Assembly: GCA_947085815.1 (NCBI GenBank)
Contig: CAMTXU010000034.1
Coordinates: 1-64,000 of the forward strand
From: Fen-1258 sp947085815
Lineage (GTDB): Bacteria > Bacteroidota > Ignavibacteria > Ignavibacteriales > Melioribacteraceae
Length of the DNA: 64,000 nucleotides
Reading direction: 5' to 3'
The translations under genes and the position numbers were made by a program. Positions 46,637 through 55,461 of the stretch are shown here, one piece after another. The notes under the pieces are model-generated. The model ran no database searches. It worked only from the letters and a program-made list of their open reading frames with translations, and was not told the origin of the DNA. The stretch's first letter is position 1. Each line of letters opens with the position of its first letter.

Positions 46637-47686
46637 TTGACCAAGTTAATAAATGATACATTTCTGAGAGCGTGCATGGGAAAACCTGTTAAATATACTC
46701 CCATCTGGATAATGCGGCAGGCGGGAAGATATCTACCTCAGTACAGAGCGGTTCGTAAAAAATCGGATTTTATAACAATGTGCAAAACCCCTGAACTTGC
46801 AGCCGAGGTGACGATTCAACCGGTAGATCTAATTGGCGTTGATGCGGCGATTATTTTCTCCGATATACTTGTCATTCCCGAAGCAATGGGAATGAAATTG
46901 GAAATGATTGAAAGCAAAGGACCAAAACTTTATGACCCTATCCGCACGATGGATGATGTTAACAAGTTGAAGATGATCGATCCTCTAAAAGATTTGAAAT
47001 ATGTCCTTGATGCCGTCTCTCTTACAAAAAGAGAATTGAATGGACGCGTTCCATTAATAGGGTTTGCCGGTTCTCCATGGACGTTAATGACTTACATGGT
47101 AGAAGGAGGCGGGTCAAAAAGTTTTTCTGAAATAAAAAAATTTATTTATAACCAACCCAAAGCAGCTCATCAATTATTGGATAAAATTGCTGATGCTGTA
47201 GCGGATTATCTCTCGGCAAAAATAGAGGCAGGTGCAAATGCTGTTCAGATATTCGATACATGGGGCGGCTTACTTTCCCCCGCGAATTTTGAAGAATTCT
47301 CACTCCGTTACATCGAGAAAATAATTTCAAAGATCAAAAGGAAAAATGAGCCTGTAATTGTCTTTGCCAAGGGTGTACATTATAAATTGAACAAGCTCGC
47401 TAATTGCGGTGCAGATGTAATCGGTCTTGATTGGACTATGGATCTCGGTAAAGTTAGAACCGCCATCGGCTCTAAAGTAGCTTTGCAGGGAAATCTTGAC
47501 CCGACAGTTCTGTACGCTGATAAAAACAAAATCAGAAAAGAAGCAGTAGAAGTTTTGAAATCATTCGGAAAAAATAACGGACATATATTTAATCTTGGTC
47601 ATGGTATTTTACCGGATGTTTCACCGGAGAATGCAAAATATTTGGTGGATGTAGTGAGAGAAGAGAGTAGTGTGTTTCATAGCTAA
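46637..47686 (+). CDS. hemE: Uroporphyrinogen decarboxylase
   Basis: A 349-residue enzyme with PIWIMRQAGRYLPQYRAVR near the N-terminus, GFAGSPWTLMTYMVEGGGSK, and a C-terminal GHGILPDVSPEN. The start is TTG at 46637 four bases after GGAGG; there is no upstream in-frame ATG and the next Met is residue 14, so TTG decides the start. It converts uroporphyrinogen III to coproporphyrinogen III. It lies 11 bases after hemD, so the two are coupled. Confidence 0.96.
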   Translation: MTKLINDTFLRACMGKPVKYTPIWIMRQAGRYLPQYRAVRKKSDFITMCKTPELAAEVTIQPVDLIGVDAAIIFSDILVIPEAMGMKLEMIESKGPKLYDPIRTMDDVNKLKMIDPLKDLKYVLDAVSLTKRELNGRVPLIGFAGSPWTLMTYMVEGGGSKSFSEIKKFIYNQPKAAHQLLDKIADAVADYLSAKIEAGANAVQIFDTWGGLLSPANFEEFSLRYIEKIISKIKRKNEPVIVFAKGVHYKLNKLANCGADVIGLDWTMDLGKVRTAIGSKVALQGNLDPTVLYADKNKIRKEAVEVLKSFGKNNGHIFNLGHGILPDVSPENAKYLVDVVREESSVFHS

Positions 47687-47690
47687 AGAA

Positions 47691-48157
47691 AAGAAGCAAA
47701 GAATCGTCACGCATTGCGTGACTCAAAGATGAAAGAAATGAAAATTTTTGAAGAGATACCGGTATATCAAAAATAAAAGAACTTTTTGTGCAGATATATA
47801 AATTAGATAATCCAAAGTATCAAAAAGATTTTGGTTTTAAGGATCAAATACAACGTGCGGCAATATCAGTAATGAATAATATTGCTGAAGGATTCGAAAG
47901 AGGTAGTGATAAAGATTTTGTGAAATTTTTGTATTATTCAAAAGGCTCCATCGGTGAAATCAGAAGTTTATTAAACGTTGCAGTGGAGTTAGGCTATATT
48001 GATTCTCAGTATTTTGATAAACTCAAAAATGAATGCTTAGATATTTCCAAACAGCTCTCAAATTTTATAAAATATTTGTCTACTAAGAGCTAATACTGTT
48101 TTAATTATTGAGCGAAGCGATTCTTTCCTTCTTTGAATGAAATGATTCTTTCCTTCT
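47691..48157. mobile_element. Inverted-repeat cassette enclosing a four-helix-bundle gene
   Basis: AAGAAGCAAAGAATCG at 47691-47706 is matched by CGATTCTTTCCTTCTT at 48118-48133 (15 of 16 complementary). A second copy of the right arm is at 48144-48157. Inside lie the palindrome GTCACGC-att-GCGTGAC (47706-47722) and a frameshifted intervening-sequence-type gene. It sits between hemE and hemN. A second cassette of the same plan is at 56848-57304. Confidence 0.6.
47729..48093 (+). pseudogene. Four-helix-bundle protein (23S rRNA intervening-sequence type), frameshifted
   Basis: From ATG at 47729 (or 47738) the frame reads MKIFEEIPVYQK and meets a stop at 47774. One frame over, KIKELFVQIYKL continues to the stop at 48093. 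Family members read through this point (…EEIPVWQKARELTVQIYKL-like), so one A has been lost from the A-run at 47769-47773. The rest (KDQIQRAAISVMNNIAEGFERGSDKDFVKFLYYSKGSIGEIRS) is well conserved. It may be a pseudogene, a sequencing error, or a site of programmed slippage. The family is also related to the Avd protein of diversity-generating retroelements; none is seen here. Confidence 0.75.
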
Positions 48158-48194
48158 GGGTAGGATTGAATCGAATTTTTATAGTGGAGTATAA

Positions 48195-49571
48195 ATGTTC
48201 AACATAGATTTAGAATTAATAAAAAAATACGACCGCCCCGGACCAAGGTATACAAGTTACCCAACCGCGCCACATTTTAATGAGTCGTTCACACGGGAAA
48301 ATTATCTTAACGAAATTATCCGGACCAATAGTGAGGCAAATCCTCCTGAGCTTTCCCTTTACTATCATCTCCCCTTCTGCGATACGCTCTGCTATTTTTG
48401 CGGATGCAATATGATTATCACCCGTAACCGTGAACGAATTCAGGAGTATATCAAGTATCTAAAAAATGAAATAGATCTACTCCGTAGATACATAGTTCCA
48501 GGTCGAAATGTTGCTCAACTCCATTGGGGCGGCGGAACACCGACTCATCTTAACCCAGATGAAATAACAGATTTGATTTCTTTCATCAAAAGAAGTTTTG
48601 AAATTAAGAGAGATGCTGAAGCAGGATGTGAAATAGATCCGCGAGGATTGTCAAAAGAACATCTTGCCTCATTACGTGGCGGGGGATTCAACCGCATTAG
48701 TATGGGCGTGCAGGATTTCAATGAAAAAGTTCAAAAAGCCGTAAACAGAATTCAGCCGGAAGAGATGACCCGGCAAGTTGTAAGCTGGGTTCGTGAGCTT
48801 GGATTCCAAAGTATTAATCTCGATTTGATGTACGGTCTCCCTTTTCAATCACTTGTTACGTTTGAAAAAACAGTTGATGCTACAATTGACATTTCACCGG
48901 ATCGTATAGCGGTATTTAATTATGCGCATGTCCCCTGGATGAAGAAACATATGGCACTTATCAAACCGGAAGATTTGCCGACACCTGAAGAAAAACTTCA
49001 GATTCTTAAAATGACTATTGAGAAACTGACACGCGCCGGATATGTGTTTATTGGTATGGATCACTTTTCAAAACCCGATGACGAATTAGCAATTGCCCAA
49101 CGAGAAAAAAAATTATACCGGAACTTTCAAGGCTATAGTACTCATGCCGGAACAGATTTGTACGGAATGGGAATTACAAGTATCAGCCAAATTGGAAGAT
49201 CGTACACACAGAACTTGAAGAAAGAACAAGAGTATTTTGATGCGCTAAATAATGAAACGATACCGATTGAACGAGGTGTTTATTTAACAGATGATGATAT
49301 TTTACGAAGACACGTAATAACAAAAGTTATGTGCGATTTTGAACTTGACTTCGAACTTGTTGATAAACAATTTGGTATAGAGTTTGAAAAGTATTTTAAT
49401 TATGGTATTAATGGAATGGAAGAGTTTATTGACGACGGATTGGTGGAGATTCAAAATAGGCGGCTTACAGTTACACAAATGGGACGTTTGCTAATCCGCA
49501 ATATAGCGATGAACTTTGACGGATACATTGAGCGCAAAGAGGATACAGCGAGATATTCTCGTACCGTCTAA
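48195..49571 (+). CDS. hemN: Oxygen-independent coproporphyrinogen III dehydrogenase
   Basis: A 458-residue radical SAM enzyme. The iron-sulfur motif is YHLPFCDTLCYFCGCN (CX3CX2CXC), preceded by the HemN hallmark DRPGPRYTSYPTAPHF. The C-terminal HemN domain continues to the end (LDFELVDKQFG...). The sequence GMGITSISQIGRSYTQN is typical of true HemN and not of HemW. It converts coproporphyrinogen III to protoporphyrinogen IX without oxygen. Confidence 0.96.
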   Translation: MFNIDLELIKKYDRPGPRYTSYPTAPHFNESFTRENYLNEIIRTNSEANPPELSLYYHLPFCDTLCYFCGCNMIITRNRERIQEYIKYLKNEIDLLRRYIVPGRNVAQLHWGGGTPTHLNPDEITDLISFIKRSFEIKRDAEAGCEIDPRGLSKEHLASLRGGGFNRISMGVQDFNEKVQKAVNRIQPEEMTRQVVSWVRELGFQSINLDLMYGLPFQSLVTFEKTVDATIDISPDRIAVFNYAHVPWMKKHMALIKPEDLPTPEEKLQILKMTIEKLTRAGYVFIGMDHFSKPDDELAIAQREKKLYRNFQGYSTHAGTDLYGMGITSISQIGRSYTQNLKKEQEYFDALNNETIPIERGVYLTDDDILRRHVITKVMCDFELDFELVDKQFGIEFEKYFNYGINGMEEFIDDGLVEIQNRRLTVTQMGRLLIRNIAMNFDGYIERKEDTARYSRTV

Positions 49572-49594
49572 TCTGCGCTCTAAAAAATATTAAT

Positions 49595-49933
49595 CTATTT
49601 ATCGTCAGTATCCACTCTTAATGAAGGTGGATTGGAATTTAAAATTACTATAGTGTGGTTCTTATCTTTTTGTGCTGTGAATGATGTTGTTGGCGATACA
49701 CTCTCGTTTTGAATTACAGCCGTTGTAGTTGTAGTTCCTTCTGCAATTTCCTGATAGGAAGTTGTAGCTCCGCCCGTTACATCATTAATATTAATAGTAT
49801 TTGCATCTGATTGTTTTACCTGGACATTAGCTTTTGTTGAACGCTGGTTTAAGACGCGTACACTTGGCGGTTCTGAGGAACAAGCGACTGCTGCAAAAAT
49901 AAGTGCTAATAGTAGGACAAATAATTTTTTCAT
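49595..49933 (-). CDS. Small lipoprotein of unknown function
   Basis: A 112-residue lipoprotein (MKKLFVLLLALIFAAVAC) with a Thr/Asn-rich extracytoplasmic part and repeated VRVLN / ILNSNPPSLRVD beta strands. An AAGGAA site precedes the ATG on the minus strand. It may be a beta-sandwich, but I do not recognise a family. It is the only minus-strand gene between hemN and hemH. Confidence 0.65.
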   Translation of the reverse strand: MKKLFVLLLALIFAAVACSSEPPSVRVLNQRSTKANVQVKQSDANTININDVTGGATTSYQEIAEGTTTTTAVIQNESVSPTTSFTAQKDKNHTIVILNSNPPSLRVDTDDK

Positions 49934-49998
49934 GGTTTATTCCTTTATGTTAACAATTGCATTACAAAACTAATATTTTTTTTTGAAAGGAAAGTGAT

Positions 49999-50952
49999 TT
50001 GGATAACAGAGCGGTTGTACTTTTCAATCTTGGCGGACCTGATTCTATTGAAGCAATAGAGCCTTTTTTATATAACCTTTTCTGCGATCCAGATATATTC
50101 AATTTCCCATTTGGACAAAAACTTTTTGCGAAACTTATTTCCAGCCGCCGGGCACCAAAAGTTGCAGAAGAGTATAAACTCATCGGCGGTAAATCGCCAA
50201 TCGGAGAATGGACCGAAATTCAGAGATCAATGCTTGAGACTAAACTTCGTAAAGATTTTCCGACTCTGGATGTTTATACCGCAATGCGATACTGGAAACC
50301 TTTTACAAGTGAGGTTGCCGCTAAAGTTGCAAGTAAAAACTATGACAAGATAATTCTACTTCCTCTTTATCCTCATTATTCAATTACTACAACCGGTTCT
50401 TCTTATAATGAATGGAAACGCTATTATACCGGCGATGCATCCAGAGTAGTGTTGATTAAAGATTATTTTCTTGATGAAAATTACATTGCCGCGATTAATC
50501 AAAGAATTGACGAAACTATTTTAAGATTTCCGGAAAATGTGCAGAATGATCTACAGATTGTTTTCAGCGCTCACGGCACTCCTGTTAGTCTTGTAAAAAA
50601 AGGCGATCCATACAGTAATCATATAAAGCAGACTGTTGAAGCTGTGATGAAGTCAAGAAACCATTCTCATGAACATCACTTGTGTTTCCAAAGTAAAGTT
50701 GGACCAATGAGTTGGCTCAAACCGGCTACCGATACTATGATTGAGAAATTATCCGCACAAGACAAAAAAAACTTATTGATTGTGCCTATAAGTTTTGTAT
50801 CCGACCACGTTGAAACTCTTTTTGAACTTGATATTGAATACCGGCATGTTGCCGATAAAGTAGGTATAGAAAACTATATTGTTATGAAAGGATTGAATGA
50901 TTCCGAACTGTTCATCGAAGCTCTTGCGGAAATTGTTAGAAGTAAATTATGA
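49999..50952 (+). CDS. hemH: Ferrochelatase
   Basis: A 317-residue enzyme starting with TTG at 49999, AAAGGAAAG upstream. Landmarks are VLFNLGGPDSIEAIEPFLYNLF, YPHYSITTTGSSYNEW, the iron-site His in FSAHGTPVSLVKKGDPY, and SKVGPMSWLKPATD. It inserts Fe(II) into protoporphyrin IX at the membrane. Length and motifs are normal for bacterial HemH. No membrane helix is visible. Confidence 0.96.
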   Translation: MDNRAVVLFNLGGPDSIEAIEPFLYNLFCDPDIFNFPFGQKLFAKLISSRRAPKVAEEYKLIGGKSPIGEWTEIQRSMLETKLRKDFPTLDVYTAMRYWKPFTSEVAAKVASKNYDKIILLPLYPHYSITTTGSSYNEWKRYYTGDASRVVLIKDYFLDENYIAAINQRIDETILRFPENVQNDLQIVFSAHGTPVSLVKKGDPYSNHIKQTVEAVMKSRNHSHEHHLCFQSKVGPMSWLKPATDTMIEKLSAQDKKNLLIVPISFVSDHVETLFELDIEYRHVADKVGIENYIVMKGLNDSELFIEALAEIVRSKL

Positions 50953-51062
50953 GAGACTAATAATTCCTTTTTATTGAATGTCTTTCATCTCTGCGCGGAC
51001 ATAACGCAGTAAACTATAGAAATATAAAAAACTAATCCGCAACAAAACTCTGGAGAAGAGTT

Positions 51063-53162
51063 ATGAAACCGATACTTTCTTTTTTATTAATTATTTTAAT
51101 GAGTACAACTATTCTTCCTCAAACAAGTAATAATTCTAATAATCCGTTTTTCGTGGAGTGGAAAACTCCCTTTGAGACACCTCCGTTTGATGAGATTAAA
51201 CCCGAACATTTTCTCCCCGCAATTGAAGAAGGGATCAAACTGGAAAAGGCTGAAATTGAGGCAATAATCAATAATAAAGAGAAACCTACATTCAAGAACA
51301 CTATTGAGGCGTTGGAACTAAGCGGCGAGTTTCTTGGGCGTGTTAACAGAATTTTTGGAAGCCTTAACGGTGCAAACACAAACAACGAACTGCAAAAGAT
51401 TAATAGAATTACAACTCCAATGCTATCTAAGCACAGAGATGATATTGCGCTTAACGAAAAATTATTCGCTAAAATCAAATCAGTTTATGATGAGAGAGCA
51501 AAATTAAAACTTACACCAGAGCAACAGACCGTGCTTGAGAATTATTACAAAAATTATATTAGAGCCGGTGCAAATTTAAGTAAAGAAGAAAAGGATAAAC
51601 TTCGAAAGATCAATGAAGAATCTTCAATGCTTGGGTTGAAATTCGGCGAAAACAGTCTTAAGGAAACGAATACCATAGCTTTGGTTATTGATTCTAAAGA
51701 CGACTTAATAGGTCTGCCGCAAGATGTTATAACCGCCGCAGCCGAATTAGCAAAAGCAAAAGGCTTGAATGGTAAATGGGCTTTCTCGCTGCAAAAACCG
51801 AGCTTCATTCCTTTCCTTCAATATTCTGAAAAAAGAGACCTTCGCGAAAAAATTTTCAAGGCATATATCAACCGCGGAAATAACAATAATGAATTAGATA
51901 ACAAGAAAATAGTTTCGCGTGTTGCCTCGTTACGCGTTGAGCGCGCAAAATTAATGGGTTACAAAACATTCGCGGATTTTGTGCTTGAACGCAATATGGC
52001 TAAGAATCCGGAAAACGTTTATAAGTTTTTAAATGATCTTTGGATTCCCGCTAATAAAAGAGCCAAGATGGAAGTCGCCGACATGCAGAAAATTATCGAC
52101 AAAGAGAACGGCAATTTCAAATTAGCCGCATGGGATTGGTGGTACTATGCAGAAAAAGTGAAGAAAGAAAAATATGCGCTTGATGAGGCAATGCTTCGAC
52201 CTTATTTCAAAATGGAAAATGTTCGGGCTGGTGCATTTACCGTAGCATCAAAACTTTATGGTATTAAATTCATAAAGCGGGATGACATTCAAGTTTATCA
52301 TCCTGATGTAGAAGTATTTGAAGTGCAGGAATCCAACGGTAAACATGTCGGTGTTTTCTATTCAGATTATTTTCCAAGAGACGGCAAACGGAGCGGCGCT
52401 TGGTCAGGTGGTTTTAGAAGTCAATCTAATATCGGCGGAAAATTTATTGCACCATTAAATTACAATGTTGGAAATTTTGCAAAGCCAACTTCAGATAAAC
52501 CTTCATTAATGAGTCTTGATGAAGTTAATACTTTATTTCATGAACTTGGACATGGCTTAAATACATTATTCTCGAATGTAACTTATTCAGGAGGAAGATC
52601 TACACCAAGAGATTTTGTTGAGCTTCCTTCACAAATAATGGAAAATTGGGCGCTTGAGCCGGAAGTGCTGAAGATGTATGCAAAGCATTATAAAACCGGT
52701 GAGGTGATACCGCAAGAATTGATTGATAAGATTAGTAATTCCAGATTATTCAATCAAGGATTTGAAACCGTTGAGTATTTAGCGGCTTCATTTCTTGATA
52801 TGGATTGGCACTCACTCACAGATACAAATGAAAGAGATGTATCGACATTTGAAAAAGAAGCATTCGCTAAGATTGGATTAATCCCGGAGATAGAATCACG
52901 CTATCAGAGTACAAACTTCAGTCATATTCTTGGTGGATACGCTGCTGGATACTACAGCTACATTTGGGCTGCTGTTCTTGATGCGGACGCCTTCCAGGCA
53001 TTCAAAGAAAAAGGAAATTTATTCGATCAGAAAACTGCAACTGCATTCAGAAAATTTGTTTTAGCTAAAAGCGGAACTGAAGATGCAATGGTTCTGTACA
53101 AAAAATTCCGCGGAAGGGAACCGAAAGTTGATGCGCTGCTTGAAAGAAGAGGGCTGAACTGA
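51063..53162 (+). CDS. M3-family oligopeptidase (Dcp-like), exported
   Basis: A 699-residue zinc metallopeptidase with a signal peptide (MKPILSFLLIILMSTTILPQ). The active site is FHELGHGLNTLF (HEXXH) and the third ligand lies in VELPSQIMENW about 25 residues on. The flanking sequence and HILGGYAAGYYSYIWAAVLDADAFQAF are typical of the M3A Dcp/thimet branch. It removes dipeptides from, or degrades, short peptides in the periplasm. It is tandem with a second copy that is similar along its whole length. Confidence 0.93.
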   Translation: MKPILSFLLIILMSTTILPQTSNNSNNPFFVEWKTPFETPPFDEIKPEHFLPAIEEGIKLEKAEIEAIINNKEKPTFKNTIEALELSGEFLGRVNRIFGSLNGANTNNELQKINRITTPMLSKHRDDIALNEKLFAKIKSVYDERAKLKLTPEQQTVLENYYKNYIRAGANLSKEEKDKLRKINEESSMLGLKFGENSLKETNTIALVIDSKDDLIGLPQDVITAAAELAKAKGLNGKWAFSLQKPSFIPFLQYSEKRDLREKIFKAYINRGNNNNELDNKKIVSRVASLRVERAKLMGYKTFADFVLERNMAKNPENVYKFLNDLWIPANKRAKMEVADMQKIIDKENGNFKLAAWDWWYYAEKVKKEKYALDEAMLRPYFKMENVRAGAFTVASKLYGIKFIKRDDIQVYHPDVEVFEVQESNGKHVGVFYSDYFPRDGKRSGAWSGGFRSQSNIGGKFIAPLNYNVGNFAKPTSDKPSLMSLDEVNTLFHELGHGLNTLFSNVTYSGGRSTPRDFVELPSQIMENWALEPEVLKMYAKHYKTGEVIPQELIDKISNSRLFNQGFETVEYLAASFLDMDWHSLTDTNERDVSTFEKEAFAKIGLIPEIESRYQSTNFSHILGGYAAGYYSYIWAAVLDADAFQAFKEKGNLFDQKTATAFRKFVLAKSGTEDAMVLYKKFRGREPKVDALLERRGLN

Positions 53163-53182
53163 GAGCCTGAAAAGTCAAGTTT

Positions 53183-53231
53183 GAAACGGGAGACGATACA
53201 AAGCAACTTTCATTTCTACGTCTCACGTTTC
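53183..53231. repeat. Solo short inverted repeat between the peptidase genes
   Basis: GAAACGGGAGACG at 53183-53195 pairs with CGTCTCACGTTTC at 53219-53231 (12 of 13). It is built of the same short-period GAAACG/GAGACG-type words as the other cassettes here, but encloses no gene. Confidence 0.55.
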
Positions 53232-53272
53232 TCAAGGAACATTTACAACTAATAATGGACGTGGAACTATAT

Positions 53273-55375
53273 ATGAAAAATTTTTTCTATTTATTACCTG
53301 TTATAATGTTTTGCGCATTCACTATTCAATCGGATGAGAGTAAAATGGATAACCCTTTTTATAAAGAATGGAAGACACCTTTTAAAACGCCGCCGTTCAA
53401 TGAGATAAAGAACGAACATTTCCTTCCTGCGTACGAAGAAGGACTGAAACAGCAAAGAGCAGAAGTTGAAGCTATAGTAGACAATAAAGAAAACCCCACT
53501 TTTAAGAACACTATTGAGGCATTCGAAAAGAGCGGAAAACTATTTACTGCGGTAAATAATGTTTTTAATTCTTTGAACGGAGCAAACACGAACGACACTC
53601 TCCAAGAAATTGCTCAAAAAACCGCTCCAATGATTTCAAAACACTTTGACGAGATCTATCTAAATGAAAAATTATTCGAGCGCGTGAAGAGTATATATCA
53701 AGAAAAAGAAAGACTATATCTTTCAACAGAACAAAAGGTGGTTCTAAAAAACTATTATTTAGATTTCGTACGTGGCGGTGCCAATCTGAATATTGAAGCA
53801 AAAGAAAAATTTAAAAAGATAAATGAAGAACTCTCCCTTCTTGGTGTAAAGTTTGGCGAGAATATATTGAAGGAAACAAACACCTTTGGATTAGTAATTG
53901 ACAAAAAAGAAGATCTCGCCGGATTACCTGAGAGTGTGATTCAGGGTGCGGCTGAAAATGCCAAAGAAAAAGGATTAGAAGGCAAGTGGGCTTTTACTCT
54001 TCAACGACCCAGCTGGACTCCCTTTCTTCAATATTCCGAGAAAAGAGAACTCAGAGAAAAGTTATTTAAGGCATACATTAACCGCGGTAATAATAACAAC
54101 GAACTCGATACAAAAAATATTTTGACGAGGATGATGGCGCTCCGTGTAGAGAAAGCTAAACTATTGGGATTCAAAACCTTTGCAGATTTCAAACTCGAAA
54201 TCAATATGGCAAAGAATCCGGGTAACGTTTACAAATTTTTGAACGATCTCTGGACACCTTCTATCAAAAAAGCTAAAAGCGAAGTCGCCGATATGCAGGC
54301 AATCATCGACAAGGAAGGCGGAAATTTCCAACTTCAGCCATGGGATTGGTGGCATTACGCAGAAAAAGTAAAGAAAGAAAAATATTCCCTTGAAGAAGAA
54401 ATGCTTCGTCCCTATTTCAAAATTGAAAATGTAGTTGCCGGCGCATTTGGTGTCGCAACGAAATTGTATGGATTAAAATTCGTTGAAAGAAAAGATATTC
54501 AGGTTTATCATCCGGATGTACAAGTTTTTGAAGTGATTGAGTCTAATGGTAAACATCTCGGTATTTTATACACCGATTATTATCCCCGTGACGGCAAGCG
54601 AAGCGGCGCGTGGATGAGCGAGTACAGAGGACAATCAAACATTGGTGGCAACTATATCTCTCCGGTTGTTTACAACGTTGGTAATTTTACTAAGCCGACG
54701 AAAGATAAACCTGCCTTATTGAGTTTAGATGATGTAAATACTCTCTTTCATGAGTTTGGTCATGCCCTTCATTATTTGATAGCAACTTCCGTTTATCCAA
54801 CCGGTAAGAGGGTTCCGGTTGATTTCGTTGAATTACCTTCACAAGTGATGGAGAACTGGGCATCAGATCCTGAAGTCTTAAAAATGTATGCAAAACATTA
54901 TGAAACCGGAAAACCGATTCCTCAAGAACTCATTGATAAAATTGTTAAAGCGAGACAATTCAACCAAGGATTTGAAACTGTTGAATACTTAGCAGCATCT
55001 TTGCTGGATCTGGATTGGCATACATTAACAGATGCATCAGAAATAGATGCTATTCAATTTGAAAACGAAGTATTAAAAAAATATGGATTAATCCCTGAAA
55101 TTGAATCGCGTTATAAAAGCACAAATTTTCAACATATTTTTGTTGATGATGGTTATGCGGCTGGATACTACGGTTACATTTGGGCTGCTGTTTTAGATGC
55201 AGATGCGTTCGCCGCTTTCAAAGAAAAAAATAATGTGTTTGATAAATCAACCGCTAAGGCTTTCAGGAATCTTTTACAAAGTGCAGGCAGTGAAGATCCA
55301 ATGATGCTATATAAAAAATTTAGAGGAAGAGAACCTAAAGTGAATGCATTACTTAATAAACGTGGGCTGAATTAA
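53273..55375 (+). CDS. M3-family oligopeptidase (Dcp-like), exported, paralogue
   Basis: A 700-residue paralogue of the preceding peptidase. I start it at ATG 53273, which begins MKNFFYLLPVIMFCAFTIQS, a plausible signal peptide; an ATG six codons earlier is the alternative. Active site FHEFGHALHYLI with VDFVELPSQVMENW. The C-terminal YAAGYYGYIWAAVLDADAF is conserved with the first. The two differ at many positions spread along the length, so this is an old duplication, not an assembly artefact. Why two exported peptidases lie among heme genes is not clear. Confidence 0.93.
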   Translation: MKNFFYLLPVIMFCAFTIQSDESKMDNPFYKEWKTPFKTPPFNEIKNEHFLPAYEEGLKQQRAEVEAIVDNKENPTFKNTIEAFEKSGKLFTAVNNVFNSLNGANTNDTLQEIAQKTAPMISKHFDEIYLNEKLFERVKSIYQEKERLYLSTEQKVVLKNYYLDFVRGGANLNIEAKEKFKKINEELSLLGVKFGENILKETNTFGLVIDKKEDLAGLPESVIQGAAENAKEKGLEGKWAFTLQRPSWTPFLQYSEKRELREKLFKAYINRGNNNNELDTKNILTRMMALRVEKAKLLGFKTFADFKLEINMAKNPGNVYKFLNDLWTPSIKKAKSEVADMQAIIDKEGGNFQLQPWDWWHYAEKVKKEKYSLEEEMLRPYFKIENVVAGAFGVATKLYGLKFVERKDIQVYHPDVQVFEVIESNGKHLGILYTDYYPRDGKRSGAWMSEYRGQSNIGGNYISPVVYNVGNFTKPTKDKPALLSLDDVNTLFHEFGHALHYLIATSVYPTGKRVPVDFVELPSQVMENWASDPEVLKMYAKHYETGKPIPQELIDKIVKARQFNQGFETVEYLAASLLDLDWHTLTDASEIDAIQFENEVLKKYGLIPEIESRYKSTNFQHIFVDDGYAAGYYGYIWAAVLDADAFAAFKEKNNVFDKSTAKAFRNLLQSAGSEDPMMLYKKFRGREPKVNALLNKRGLN

Positions 55376-55397
55376 TCATAGTCGCCATAAGTCAAAT

Positions 55398-55449
55398 GTG
55401 AAAGGTGAAACGCATTTTCTCGTTTGGCAATTGGCGTTTCACTTTTCAC
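55398..55449. repeat. Solo short inverted repeat before the HemY-type gene
   Basis: GTGAAAGGTGAAACGC at 55398-55413 pairs with GCGTTTCACTTTTCAC at 55434-55449 (15 of 16) around a 20-base loop. It ends 12 bases before the ATG of the oxidase and could occlude or insulate its start. Composition matches the IR cassettes elsewhere in the heme region. Confidence 0.6.
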
Positions 55450-55461
55450 TACAATAATAAT

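Noticed and set aside
47691..48157. Diversity-generating retroelement around the Avd-like four-helix gene
   Set aside because: No reverse transcriptase and no template/variable repeat pair is present; only the four-helix gene and inverted flanks.
51063..55375. Assembly duplication of one peptidase gene
   Set aside because: The two copies differ throughout their length and have different signal peptides, so it is a true old duplication.
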